From contig CM044877.1 in NCBI GenBank assembly GCA_024500155.1, forward strand, positions 76,227,501 through 76,291,500: a stretch of DNA of 64,000 bases, written 5' to 3'. The position numbers were made by a program, and so were the translations under genes. Below, one piece after another: positions 46,993 to 56,868 of this stretch. The notes below the pieces were generated by a model. That model was given only the letters and a program-made list of their open reading frames with translations, did no database searches and was not told where the DNA came from. Within the stretch, counting starts at the first letter, position 1. Each line of letters starts with the position of its first letter. This DNA is from Chenopodium formosanum (lineage: Eukaryota; Streptophyta; Magnoliopsida; Caryophyllales; Amaranthaceae).

Positions 46993-49900
46993 CACCCCCA
47001 CAGTCGTAGCGGGAGGAGGTCGTACGCTAAGACTGGATCTGAAATCCAGAAATAACTCTCGTGGTAGGCCTTTAGTGAAAATGTCCGCAAACTGATATCT
47101 TGAAGGAACATGGAGAACCCGAACTTGCCCCAAAGCAACCTTTTCTCGAACAAAATGAATATCCATCTCCACATGTTTGGTGCGTTGGTGTTGTACCGGG
47201 TTGCCAGAAAGGTAGATAGCACTAACATTATCACAATAAACAATAGTAGCCTGCCGTAGAGGACAATGTAACTCAAGTAAAAGATTACGAAGCCAACACG
47301 CCTTAGAGACAACATTTGCGACACCTCGATATTCAGCTTCTGCACTCGATTTAGACAAGGTATGTTGACGCTTAGATGACCAAGACACGAGGTTGTCCCC
47401 AAGAAAACAACAATAGCCCGAAGTGGAACGCCGGGTATCGGGACAACCTCCCCAGTCAGCGTCAGTGTAAGTAATCAAGCGATGAGAAGCAGTAGGATAT
47501 ATATGTAAGCCGTGATCAATGGTACCCTGAACATAACGCAGAATGCGTTTCAATGCCTCATAATGAGGTTCCCGGGGATCATGCATAAAAAGACACACCT
47601 GTTGTACCGCATAAGATATATCTGGCCTGGTAAAAGTGAGATACTGAAGAGCACCTGCTAAACTGCGATACAAAGTAGGATCCCGAAAAGGTGGTCCTGC
47701 ATCTGCACTAAGTTTGGACTTAGTATCAACTGGAGTGGCTGCAGGTTTACAAGAGGCCATACCTGCACGCTCTAAAATCTCCTGTGCATACTTTTCCTGG
47801 GAAAGTAGCAGATAAGAAGATTTTCGGGTCACTGCAATCCCTAAAAAATAACTCAGAGGCCCCAAGTCAGACATAGGAAACTCAGTTTGCAACTGAGATA
47901 TAATCCCTGTACGCAACCTGTCAGATGAGGTAGCTAAAATAATATCGTCAACATATAGAAGCAAATATGCCATATCATCACCCTGCCGGAAAGTAAAAAG
48001 AGAGTTGTCACTCTTAGCAATGACAAAACCCAATTTGATCAGAAAATTTGCAAAACGCTGGTACCAAGCTCTAGGAGCTTGTTTCAAACCATATAGAGCC
48101 TTTCGGAGTCGGCAAACATGAGAAGGAGCACTCCGATCGATAAATCCCGGGGGTTGATGCATGTAAACAGTTTCCTGCAAATCACCATGTAAAAAGGCAT
48201 TTTTGACATCTAATTGATGTATCGACCACTTTTTAGCCATAGCTAAGCTGAGAACAGTGCGAATAGTGGCCGGTTTAACTACCGGACTGAACGTCTCATC
48301 ACAATCCACACCAATTTCCTGCGACCTGCCATCACATACAAGACGAGCTTTGTGCCTTTCAAGGTCACCATTAGACTTGTACTTATGCTTAAAGAGCCAC
48401 ATACAGTTAACAATATTCACCCCCGCAGGCCTAGGCACCAATTCCCATGTCCCTGTTTTAATTAAAGCACTATACTCATCATTCATCGCCGCATTCCAAT
48501 TATGGTCATTTAAAGCTTGTTTATAGGACTTTGGAAGGGGTGATTTATAATGATGGGGACCCGAAGGTTGAACGGTGAGGTTACAATATTTCGGGTTAGG
48601 CTTAAAAATACCCCGTTGACTACGGGTGACTCGGGGAGAAGGAGGTGGTGGCCGAGTTGGTTGTATGGGCGGTATGCCACGTAAGGGTGGCGGGGAATAT
48701 GTTGTGGTTGACTGAGCCGGGGTGGTGGCCGAGAGATGGTGGGGCAGTGGGGTCCGCAAGGTGGCTGCGGCTGATGAGAAAGGGCCGCAAGTCCCTTGCG
48801 GACTATTCTGCTGTGCAGAATTGTGGGATGGTGAAGTTGGTGGGGTGTGGGCTTGATGTGCATTTGGGGTTGGGCTTGGATGCACGTGGGCCTTAGGGGA
48901 TTGGATGCGTAAGAAATGGTGAGTCAAAAGTGGGGAATTCTCGTCAAATCCCAAAAAGTCATACTCCTTTAAAGTGTAATGTTCCAAATTTTTAAAGGGA
49001 AAAGTAGACTCATCAAAGGTGACGTGACGTGAGATGATTATTTTGCGGGTTGCAAGGTCCAAACATTTATAGCCACGATGGTTGGAGGGGTACCCCAAAA
49101 ATACGCAAGGAGTGGATCTAGGAGCAAGTTTATTAGGAGCAGTTGCCGAAAGATTAGGAAAACATAGACAACCAAAAACCCGTAAGTGGTCATATGATGG
49201 GTTTCTACGAAACAAAGCCTGAGCCGGGGTCATTTGCTTAAGAGATTTGGTTGGTAGAATATTAAGAAGATATATGGCCGTCTCAAGAGCATGTGACCAA
49301 TAAGAAGGGGGCAATGAGGCATGAAATAACAAGGTGCGCTTGACATTATTTATTGTTCGAATCATACGTTCGGCTTTTCCATTTTGTGATGATGTGTGGG
49401 GACAAGAAAATCTAAAAACCAAACCATTGTCAACACAAAACTTTTTAAATGGATCATTGTCAAATTCTCGACCATGATCACTTTGAAAGGATTTAATAGG
49501 CCGTTCGAATTGTGTTTGCACATATTGTCTAAAATGAATGAAAGATTGGTAGGCTTGGGATTTATAAGCAAGGGGTATGGCCCACACATAATGAGTGAAA
49601 TCATCGAGAAGTACTAAATAGTATTTGTGACCATTAATACTTCGAATAGGAGAAGTCCATAAATCGGCATGAATAATGTCAAAAGCAGTGAGAGTATTAT
49701 TATTTGAATTATAAAAAGGTAGTCTAACATGTTTTCCTATTTGACAAGAATTGCAAAAAGAGGAATCATGTTCCTTATTACAAGAAATAAAATTATTGCT
49801 CCTAAGAAAACTTAAAGAAGAGGCTCCTGGATGTCCTAAACGATCATGCCATGGGGTGACTGCAGTGAAAGTAGTGGCTAGGCAAGTGCTTGGTGAGCTT

Positions 49901-51411
49901 GGGGTGACTGGATAGAGGTCTCCGGTACTATTGCATCTCGTTATTACCTTCCCCGTGCGAAGATCCTTCACAGTAAAACCATTAGGGTCAAATTCTATAG
50001 ACACCTTATTATCAGAAGTAAATTTACGGACAGAAATTAAATTTTTAATAATTTGAGGTGCAAGTAGAACATTTTTAAGGCTAAGGGAATTATTGTTAGG
50101 GAGGGTGGTATGACCATAACCCGTTATTGGAATGCGGTGACCATTACCTACTAAGATATGATTATGAGTGCTTAAATTAAAAAGGGGTAGAAGTGTACCG
50201 GTGTTATTTGTCATATAAGACGTAGCTCCGGAGTCCATGTACCATCCGTTGTCCGGATTTGGGAGAGTCATGGAGGAATAAGCACTGTTAAACTCCGTTG
50301 GAGACATAGGAGGCCCGTAATTGGATGACCCCATTGTGTAAGCTTGTTGAGGTGGTCCACGATTAAAACTGGACCTTTGTTGGTACTGTCCAGACGTAGG
50401 GAAAGGTGCAGGGGGTATTGCCCAGCCGTGTGGCCAATAAGGCTGGTTGAAATTGGGCCATTGAGGCTGATTGGCCCAATTTTGAACATTAGAAGGGGCC
50501 TGCGTGTTCTGCTGTTGAGGTTGACATCCTTGTTGTTGCGGTTGTTGCGTGTTCTGCTGCTGCTGGCTAGGTGTGGCGCCGCGACCACGTCCCTTGCCAC
50601 CATTCTTTCCGCCCCGACCGCGTCCTCTGCCACCTCCCCTACCACCACCGCCACCACTGGCCGGTGCCCGTTGTTGTTGTGTTGAATTTCCGGGAGGGGT
50701 TGAGGAAGATTGTTGAGCCACAAAACTAGAGGATTGCGTGCCTTTATCACTGGAGCACCTAGTTTCCTCGAGTAGTAGTCGGGATCGGGCAGATTCAAAG
50801 GACGGTAAAGGTTCCGTCTGAGCCAATATTGCCGCCACTGTGTCATAGTCCGTATTACGGAGACCTGCAATGAGGCGTAGAACAAGCTTTTGGTCCGAAA
50901 TAGGTTGATCAACGTTTGCTAGTTGATCTTTCAAACTCTTAAGTTGCTTGCAATAGGAAGAAACATCAGAGAAAGCGGACAAGTGGAGATCATTGAACTG
51001 GTTTTCTAGGTAAAGGGCCCTGGTGGTTTTGTTGTCCTGGAAGATGTTCTTGAGTTTATCCCAAACCTGTTGTGCGGTGTCTCCTTTGCAAAGGATGGTG
51101 TCAAGAAGATCCGATGAAATAGTTCCGTATATCCATTGTCTTACGATCGCGTTGAGTCGTTTCCACAAAGTTTCAGAAATATCCGTAGGTTTTGTGGTCT
51201 TTGTATCGATGTGATCGAGTACATTATAAGCCTCAGCGTGAGTGCAAAACAATTCCTCCCAGTTTGAGTATCTAACAGATTCCCGATCAAGAATTAGGGG
51301 AACACAATTCTTGATATTAGTGACGGAAAGTGCAGGGTGAAACTCAGTAGATGGAGGCGGAGTATCCTTCGTCATGATGTAGCAGACTAAGAATGGTAGC
51401 TGATTAATCAA
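46990..51411 (-). CDS. Copia gag-pol polyprotein
   Basis: One open frame of 1473 codons; the true start may be Met13 (position 51375, MTKDTPPP) rather than Met1. Gag of the UBN2 type covers about 30-220, followed by an RG-rich stretch (about 253-278) and a Gln-rich stretch, with no CCHC zinc knuckle visible. The protease site is DSG at 393-395. Integrase has its zinc site at H522, H527, C553 and C556 and catalytic D583, D645 and E681. Reverse transcriptase spans about 980-1220, with D1068 in LDVKNAFLHG and YVDD at 1153-1156. RNase H has D1317, E1358 and D1394. All catalytic residues are in place and no frameshift or stop is seen. The stop codon lies at the first bases of the 3' LTR. Confidence 0.97.
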   Translation of the reverse strand: MINQLPFLVCYIMTKDTPPPSTEFHPALSVTNIKNCVPLILDRESVRYSNWEELFCTHAEAYNVLDHIDTKTTKPTDISETLWKRLNAIVRQWIYGTISSDLLDTILCKGDTAQQVWDKLKNIFQDNKTTRALYLENQFNDLHLSAFSDVSSYCKQLKSLKDQLANVDQPISDQKLVLRLIAGLRNTDYDTVAAILAQTEPLPSFESARSRLLLEETRCSSDKGTQSSSFVAQQSSSTPPGNSTQQQRAPASGGGGGRGGGRGRGRGGKNGGKGRGRGATPSQQQQNTQQPQQQGCQPQQQNTQAPSNVQNWANQPQWPNFNQPYWPHGWAIPPAPFPTSGQYQQRSSFNRGPPQQAYTMGSSNYGPPMSPTEFNSAYSSMTLPNPDNGWYMDSGATSYMTNNTGTLLPLFNLSTHNHILVGNGHRIPITGYGHTTLPNNNSLSLKNVLLAPQIIKNLISVRKFTSDNKVSIEFDPNGFTVKDLRTGKVITRCNSTGDLYPVTPSSPSTCLATTFTAVTPWHDRLGHPGASSLSFLRSNNFISCNKEHDSSFCNSCQIGKHVRLPFYNSNNNTLTAFDIIHADLWTSPIRSINGHKYYLVLLDDFTHYVWAIPLAYKSQAYQSFIHFRQYVQTQFERPIKSFQSDHGREFDNDPFKKFCVDNGLVFRFSCPHTSSQNGKAERMIRTINNVKRTLLFHASLPPSYWSHALETAIYLLNILPTKSLKQMTPAQALFRRNPSYDHLRVFGCLCFPNLSATAPNKLAPRSTPCVFLGYPSNHRGYKCLDLATRKIIISRHVTFDESTFPFKNLEHYTLKEYDFLGFDENSPLLTHHFLRIQSPKAHVHPSPTPNAHQAHTPPTSPSHNSAQQNSPQGTCGPFSSAAATLRTPLPHHLSATTPAQSTTTYSPPPLRGIPPIQPTRPPPPSPRVTRSQRGIFKPNPKYCNLTVQPSGPHHYKSPLPKSYKQALNDHNWNAAMNDEYSALIKTGTWELVPRPAGVNIVNCMWLFKHKYKSNGDLERHKARLVCDGRSQEIGVDCDETFSPVVKPATIRTVLSLAMAKKWSIHQLDVKNAFLHGDLQETVYMHQPPGFIDRSAPSHVCRLRKALYGLKQAPRAWYQRFANFLIKLGFVIAKSDNSLFTFRQGDDMAYLLLYVDDIILATSSDRLRTGIISQLQTEFPMSDLGPLSYFLGIAVTRKSSYLLLSQEKYAQEILERAGMASCKPAATPVDTKSKLSADAGPPFRDPTLYRSLAGALQYLTFTRPDISYAVQQVCLFMHDPREPHYEALKRILRYVQGTIDHGLHIYPTASHRLITYTDADWGGCPDTRRSTSGYCCFLGDNLVSWSSKRQHTLSKSSAEAEYRGVANVVSKACWLRNLLLELHCPLRQATIVYCDNVSAIYLSGNPVQHQRTKHVEMDIHFVREKVALGQVRVLHVPSRYQFADIFTKGLPRELFLDFRSSLSVRPPPATTVGV

Positions 51412-51630
51412 ATATTATTATCAAGTTGCCTAAAAGTAAAAGATAAAGTGATTTGCCTAAAAGTAATGCAGCAAGAGTACTGACTTGGTGGGCAAATCGT
51501 GGGAAGAAAAGAGAAATATAATGTGATTAATCAACTTAAAAAGGAACTATGAAGGGATTGAATAAAAAAAATAAAAAATTGCGGAAGCTAGATCGAAAAA
51601 CTAAGGCTGAAAACTAAGGCTGTGATACCA

Positions 51631-51805
51631 TGTTAGATTTTGGGAAAACTCCTCAAGCTTGGAGTGTGTACCATTGATTCATTATATAGAGTTTACAATC
51701 GCTAGGCCTAATCACGTTAGGAAACCTAGTACGATAAGGATATAAAATATACATTAAATCTATCCTAATCTGCGACAAATATTATCCTAAATATAATATC
51801 TATCA
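51631..51805 (-). repeat. 5' LTR of the copia element
   Basis: It appears identical to the copy at 46818-46992 and is the upstream (promoter) LTR for the minus-strand element. Confidence 0.96.
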
Positions 51806-51858
51806 GTTATAAAGTTGGCTTAAACATGTAAACATGGCTAGAAATTACAATGGACTAA

Positions 51859-52048
51859 GGGTTTGTTCACATTTACACTGAACTGAGATGAGCTGAACTG
51901 AACTGAATGATTGAAGCTGGACTGAACTAAACTAAACTGAGCTCAAAATGAATGTTTTATGAGAGAAGGAAATTAGGAGCTGAACTGAACTGAACTGATT
52001 GGAGCTGAATTGAAATGAACTGAAATTAAGCCAAAATGAATAGACCCC
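51859..52048. mobile_element. Tourist-like MITE (family A)
   Basis: GGGTTTGTTCACATTTACAC at the left resembles the inverse of the right end (AAAATGAATAGACCCC). The interior is GAACTGAACTGAAT. It lies about 50 bp from the copia insertion. Confidence 0.68.
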
Positions 52049-52852
52049 AATTATTGTTTTAAGCTAATTAAGCTGAAGTGGCCCTAATTATTGTTTTAAG
52101 CTATGCATGCTCCACCTTTTTTTGAAAAGTTAAGCACATCACGAATTACACATAGCTAGTATAGGTGAAGGCGTGAAGCCTAATTGACCTAAAAAATAAA
52201 AAGACACGGTCAAAATTACTACAATAAATAGTCGAATGGTGTAATTATTTTCTAAACGAAAAATTGGAAATGGATGGGACATAGAGAGAGGTCCATATAC
52301 ACGAAGTAGATTGGAGCAAATCAGCAACTTGAAATAATGAAATCCAATAATGCACAAGAATCTCTTATTGTGTTTTTCCTTTAATTTGTTAATTGATAAA
52401 GAGTACACTTGTCAAAATGGTAGGAACATGAAAGCTAAGATTACCATTGTTTTAACACGACATCACACAATGGAAAAGGCAAAATGGAGGGTCAATAAGT
52501 CAATGTCTATAGTGGTAATAATACTATTTATTTCTAATTAAAAATAAAAATTTATATTTAAAATGCATTTTCTTAGAAACCATCACTAGCCCAAAGAACA
52601 TCAAACAATTAAAAGTAAAAAGAAAGATATGAACTTTATTTCTTTTTCAAGTGGCTACATGATGGCCTATGCACCAAATATGGGATACATGTGCTCAAAT
52701 ATAAACTATGACCCGCAAATGAAAACTCCATAATTTCCTTTTTTTACAAAAACATCAATAAGGAATTTAGAGGTTTACCTTCCGTTTTCTTTTTTAAACT
52801 AGCTCAAGCAAAATCGTACGGATGAGTAAAGTTATTATATCATGGAGTATGA
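52049..52852. other. Intergenic, no gene seen
   Basis: AT-rich non-coding sequence with short chance open frames. Confidence 0.55.
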
Positions 52853-52946
52853 GAGTGGGGGGATACCGGATAGATCAAGTGGTTAGAGCCCCCTCTGAGA
52901 TCGATTCTCATCACTCGTCTTTATAGATCTCTAAACACCAAAAAAA
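52853..52946 (+). mobile_element. SINE (same family as 37481-37597)
   Basis: GATAGATCAAGTGGTTAGAGC (A box), GAGATCGATTCTCATCA (B box) and CTCTAAACACCAAAAAA tail match the other copy. Confidence 0.65.
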
Positions 52947-53369
52947 TTATATAAGGAGTCTACATTGTTGTTACCTCCTTTGTTTTAGAATAATTGTAAG
53001 ATTTGTAACAAATTAGAGGTGATCAAAATGGACCCGACTCATTCGCCAGTTTGACTCGTTGGCCAACCCGACCACCCCGGCCTGTTCCCAATTGAGTTGA
53101 TGTATTTAATGATTTTGTGTGCACGCGACTAACCATGAGAAAGCTAAGTAGGGTTCATGGGAATGCGGAATAAAAAAAAAAAAAAAAAAAAAAAGAGTAA
53201 ATAAAACTAAATTAAAATGATTTATTTATTTATTTTTATTACCCATTCTCACCTTCCTAAATCCAATATCCTCATCTACAAGTATAGTATGCCAAATAAA
53301 TATTCATAATTGAATCAAGGATGAATTGAATATAACCACTACAAGAGTTTCTGATCTGCATGCATACAA

Positions 53370-53440
53370 TCAGGCTTGAACCCGAGACATCCCTTAAGCG
53401 ACATCAAGTTGCTTACCACTTGAACCAACTCTTATTGGTA
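53370..53440 (-). mobile_element. SINE-like fragment with tRNA-type promoter
   Basis: On the minus strand AGTTGGTTCAAGTGGTAAGC is A-box-like and GGGTTCAAGCCTGA is B-box-like, about 30 bases apart. No clear tail is seen, so this may be a partial copy. Confidence 0.45.
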
Positions 53441-53504
53441 ATTATTATTGACACTTACTTGACTGTTTTATAAATTTTCTTCGACAATTGACAATTTTAA
53501 ACTA

Positions 53505-53674
53505 GTTTTTTTGGTGTTCTACCCGATTCAACCTTTTTGGGCTAATCCGGATTCAGGGATCAGTTCTGGGTGGTTAGGTTCCAGTCCCCTCCCAATTGTT
53601 GTTGCGGGGGATCGAACACAGTTCCTCCCTACCAAGTGTAGTCTCAATCACCACTACACCAACACCCAATTGGT
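53505..53674 (-). mobile_element. SINE with 14-bp target duplication
   Basis: ACAATTTTAAACTA is present at 53491-53504 and 53675-53688. On the minus strand the insert starts with a tRNA-like head (TTGGTGTAGTGGTGATTGAG, then GTTCGATCCCC) and ends GAACACC plus a short A run. This is a complete SINE insertion on the minus strand. A related fragment lies at about 54500-54575. Confidence 0.8.
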
Positions 53675-53837
53675 ACAATTTTAAACTACTTTAATACATG
53701 TTCCACTTGATATTGAATGATAGTCAATAGGAAGTATTAGACAATTTTAGGGCATTGAGTCATTGACACTTGGCTAGAGCCACTTTAAAATATAACTTGT
53801 ATTTCTCCTGATAATAAGTGGATGTTAATGTATAGTT

Positions 53838-54364
53838 GGCCCCTTTCAATTCACCTTAATTTTGCTGAACAAAAATTATTTTTATTGAATTGAAATTAAT
53901 TTTGCTAACTTAAATTATTTTTAATGAACTGAAATTAATTTTACTGAATTGAAATTATTTTTACTGATTCTCTGTTAGGCCCTGTTCACTTCACCTTAAA
54001 AAAATATTCAGTAAAAATAATTTTAGTTCAGTAGAAATAATTTTAGTTCAGCAAAAATAAGTTCAATTCAGTAAAAATAATTTCATCAGTTCAGTTTAGT
54101 TTAGTAAAAATAAGTTCAGTTAAGCAAAAATAATTTCATCAGTTCAGTATAATTAATTACAGTTCAACAAAAATAATTTCAGTCCAGTAAAAATAATTTC
54201 AGTTCAGCAAAAATAAGGTGAAATAAACGGGGCATTATATTTATTCTTTATAGTTATAGATTTTTACTGAACTAAGATTGTTTTTACCAAATTTAACTTA
54301 TTGTTACTGAAGTGAATTTATTTTTACTCAATATTATTTTGGTAAGATGAAGTAAATCAGGCCT
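53838..54364. mobile_element. Tourist-like MITE (family B), interrupted by another copy
   Basis: The outer ends GGCCCCTTTCAATTCACCTT and the inverse of AAGATGAAGTAAATCAGGCC enclose CTGAACTGAAATTATTTT units. The inner element at 53978-54234 splits it. Joining across that insertion restores GATTCTCTGTTATATTTATT, the same junction seen intact in the copy at 36015. Confidence 0.8.
53978..54234. mobile_element. Tourist-like MITE (family B), nested
   Basis: GGCCCTGTTCACTTCACCTT at the left and TAAGGTGAAATAAACGGGGC at the right, with TTA at 53975-53977 and 54235-54237. It inserted into an older member of its own family. Confidence 0.85.
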
Positions 54365-54610
54365 TACTAGCACCTTTACAAAGTTCGTATAACTATCGTG
54401 CTACTCGCCCTAAAAAGTTCACCAATTTAAATTGCTACACTAAAACATTAAATTAAATTTGTGGCATTTTTATTTTTAATTTTTTATTTCACCTTATTCA
54501 CCTTTTCAAATTATCAGAATTTGAGGATCAGTTATGAATGTTTAGGTTTCAGTCCTCTACCAATTGTTGGTGACATAGTACTCGTAATTATCTAAAGTTT
54601 GTGTAGCTAC

Positions 54611-54782
54611 GAGCTTGTTCTCTTCAACTTAATTTTAGTTTAGTCAGTTCAACTCCAATCAGTTCAGATCAGTTCCTAAAATCCATCTCTCATAAAATAT
54701 TTATTTCAACTCTATTCAGCTGAGCTCAGCTCAGCTCTGATCAGTTCAGTTCAGTTCAATCCTTCAACTCGGAGCAGGCCCT
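54611..54782. mobile_element. Tourist-like MITE (family A) upstream of PHO2
   Basis: GAGCTTGTTCTCTTCAACTT at the left and GAGCAGGCCC at the right enclose CAGTTCAGATCAGTTC units. It lies a few hundred bases before the likely PHO2 transcript start. Confidence 0.62.
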
Positions 54783-55286
54783 TAAGTTTAATTTTTTTGG
54801 GGAATAATAGCAATAGATAAATAAGATAATGATTGGTGACGATTGACCCTTATGACAGGGAGATCCAGTTGGTACGAGTATATACTTTGTGAGTTTCCCA
54901 CTCCTCGTACTATTTATCATCCATTTCTAATACTTGGGTTTTCATACTACACTGTATTACCAAGCAAATACAGAGGTGAGAGAAAATTCTGCAAATTTTG
55001 AGATGTTGAATTATGAAAACATGATGGGTGATTTTTGGGGAGGAGCCGCTCATGGTCCTCTCTAAACTACCCTGCTCTTCCTGCTTTCTTTCTTCCTCTT
55101 TTTTGCCCAGAAGATTTATTTTTAAGGAAAAAGTAGAAGATTTTGAGGGAAATTTATGAGCAAACAGACAAATCATCATCTGGGTTTCAATCATTTATTC
55201 AGCCTTTTCTGTTAAGAAATTTCTGGGATTTTTTTAGCATCAATTTGTCACTTTTTTTTGGGGTTTTTTCATGAAAGTTAAAACAG
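54783..55286 (+). promoter_or_regulatory. PHO2 promoter and probable first leader exon
   Basis: The last part is pyrimidine-rich (CTTCCTGCTTTCTTTCTTCC) and ends in a donor AAACAG|GTAACT at 55286/55287. A matching acceptor TTGACAG|GTAG lies at 56153. I infer a non-coding exon ending at 55286 and a leader intron of 867 bp. The start of transcription cannot be read. Confidence 0.45.
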
Positions 55287-56212
55287 GTAACTTTCTGTAT
55301 TTCTTGAAGAAAGCTCACTTCTTTATTTTTGATTTTCCTTCTGTTGTTTGGATTTATTGATATTATGATGTGGGTATGTTTGTTTGGATTCATTGTTCTG
55401 ATTTTTTCACTTTTTATTCAGTTTATATAGTTTGAATTTCTGAGGTTTTTATGAAAGTTTCTTGTTTTGATGCTAAATAGCCAAAGATTAAGGTTTTGTA
55501 ATTTTTGGTGTGTATATGGCAGCCACAAGAAGTGATGTAGATGGCTTTTGGTTTTCTACTTTAACCAACTAAGCTAGTCCAAATTAAGGGTTGATCCAAA
55601 TGGTCCTTGAATATGTGCTTCAGATAGTGGGATATTAGCAGTCTTTTAGGAAATTTGTATACCTTTAATTGCAAAATAAAATTATAGAAATCAAGCTACT
55701 TTAATTCTAGTAACTTTTAGCTCTGAATCTGCTTTTAACTTGTTTTCAATCACTTCAAAGCCTAAAAATGCATAATTCTTACTTGTCTTTACACTTTGTT
55801 GTCAATTATAATTGTGAATCTGCCTTTAGACAACAAATTGATTATGATGAACAATATTTTGTATGTTTGGTTGAGTTTATCAATTTAAATTTCAAGCTGC
55901 ATATTTCTTGTTAATATTGGTATTGGAATTTGAAAATTGATGTGTAAATTGCAATTTTAATCTTGTTTAAATTTTTATACAACAATTATAGATAAATATG
56001 TATGTGCAAATAAGCAACTTTTGTTTACATTTCTAAATATGTAAGAGACTGATGTGATTATATGCTACTTTTGTCTTTTTGAGTTTATCACTAGCTAGCA
56101 GCTAAATTTGATAGATTCTTAAAATACACACACTAAGAATTATATATTGACAGGTAGAACGGAATTCCTGAACTGGTTGTTGTGGCTGTTTTGTTAAGGG
56201 CTAAAGTGTTAA

Positions 56213-56338
56213 ATGCTCAAGTGTCAGCATATTATTCTGCAGGGAAAAGTCGCAGTTGTTATTCTGGTGTCTTATCAGTCGAGGCAAGTGGCAGTGAGCG
56301 TATCTTCTCTAACAGTGCAGTATCCGCAGATGTATTGA
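56213..56338 (+). promoter_or_regulatory. uORF in the PHO2 leader (41 codons)
   Basis: ATG at 56213 opens a frame ending in TGA at 56336-56338, ten bases before the first miR399 site. No protein family is recognised. Confidence 0.45.
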
Positions 56339-56348
56339 CTCCCTTTGG

Positions 56349-56367
56349 GGGCAAATCTCCTTTGGCA
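56349..56367 (+). promoter_or_regulatory. miR399 target site 1
   Basis: GGGCAAATCTCCTTTGGCA, fully complementary to the core of miR399 (UGCCAAAGGAGAUUUGCCC). Confidence 0.92.
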
Positions 56368-56431
56368 ATATAGTTCTGGTTGAAAACTAGAACATCAGTA
56401 TCTATTCATCAGCTACATAGCTAGCTATCCC

Positions 56432-56450
56432 GGATAAATCTCCTTTGGCA
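56432..56450 (+). promoter_or_regulatory. miR399 target site 2
   Basis: GGATAAATCTCCTTTGGCA differs at two bases that pair with the 3' side of the miRNA. The seed-pairing half is intact. Confidence 0.82.
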
Positions 56451-56515
56451 ATATAATCTGTGCTTTGAAAAGCATAGATTTAAACAAAAATATACAAAAT
56501 AAACTTAGCTCATTA

Positions 56516-56534
56516 GGGCAAATCTCCTTTGGCA
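56516..56534 (+). promoter_or_regulatory. miR399 target site 3
   Basis: GGGCAAATCTCCTTTGGCA, fully complementary. Confidence 0.92.
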
Positions 56535-56755
56535 AAAATTCAGTTAAGTAACTCTTTGCAGTGTAGTATCTCTAAGAGAGGTCTTCATCTGCTGGCTTGT
56601 GGCTACTACTCCTATCTGTTTTCTTGTATCCTATCCCAACCATATTGCATATTTCTCTTGACATTTTCATTCCCTTTCCTTCTTATTCGTTAGACTTATC
56701 CTTCCTCCAAAAAAAAAAAAAATCTATAGAAAAAAAAAAAAATTGTTCATTCCTT

Positions 56756-56774
56756 AGGAAAATCTCCTTTGGCA
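56756..56774 (+). promoter_or_regulatory. miR399 target site 4
   Basis: AGGAAAATCTCCTTTGGCA differs at two bases on the miRNA 3' side. Seed pairing is kept. Confidence 0.8.
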
Positions 56775-56793
56775 ATATTAAGTCCATTTTATT

Positions 56794-56812
56794 GGGCAAA
56801 TCTCCTTTGGCA
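56794..56812 (+). promoter_or_regulatory. miR399 target site 5
   Basis: GGGCAAATCTCCTTTGGCA, fully complementary. Sites 4 to 7 are spaced 37-38 bases apart, each followed by a copy of (A)TTAAGTCCATTTTATT-like sequence. Confidence 0.92.
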
Positions 56813-56831
56813 ACATTAAGTCCAATTTGTT

Positions 56832-56850
56832 GGGCAAATCTCCTTTGGCA
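56832..56850 (+). promoter_or_regulatory. miR399 target site 6
   Basis: GGGCAAATCTCCTTTGGCA, fully complementary. Confidence 0.92.
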
Positions 56851-56868
56851 ACTTTAGTCCCATTTGTT

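Larger units (their letters stand above)
46818..51805 (-). mobile_element. Ty1/copia LTR retrotransposon, apparently complete
   Basis: LTRs of 175 bp lie at 46818-46992 and 51631-51805. I find no difference between them. The 5-bp GTTAT at 46813-46817 and 51806-51810 is the target duplication. On the minus strand the primer-binding site next to the upstream LTR is TGGTATCACAGCC (51618-51630), one change from the tRNA-Met complement. The polypurine tract GTGGGGGTG lies against the downstream LTR at 46993-47001. A single gag-pol frame fills the interior. Matching LTRs plus an open frame indicate recent insertion and possible activity. The lineage (perhaps Ale-like, from the short LTR) is uncertain. 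Confidence 0.97.

Noticed and set aside
47000..50900. Several open frames on both strands inside the copia element
   Set aside because: Out-of-frame or antisense shadows of gag-pol.
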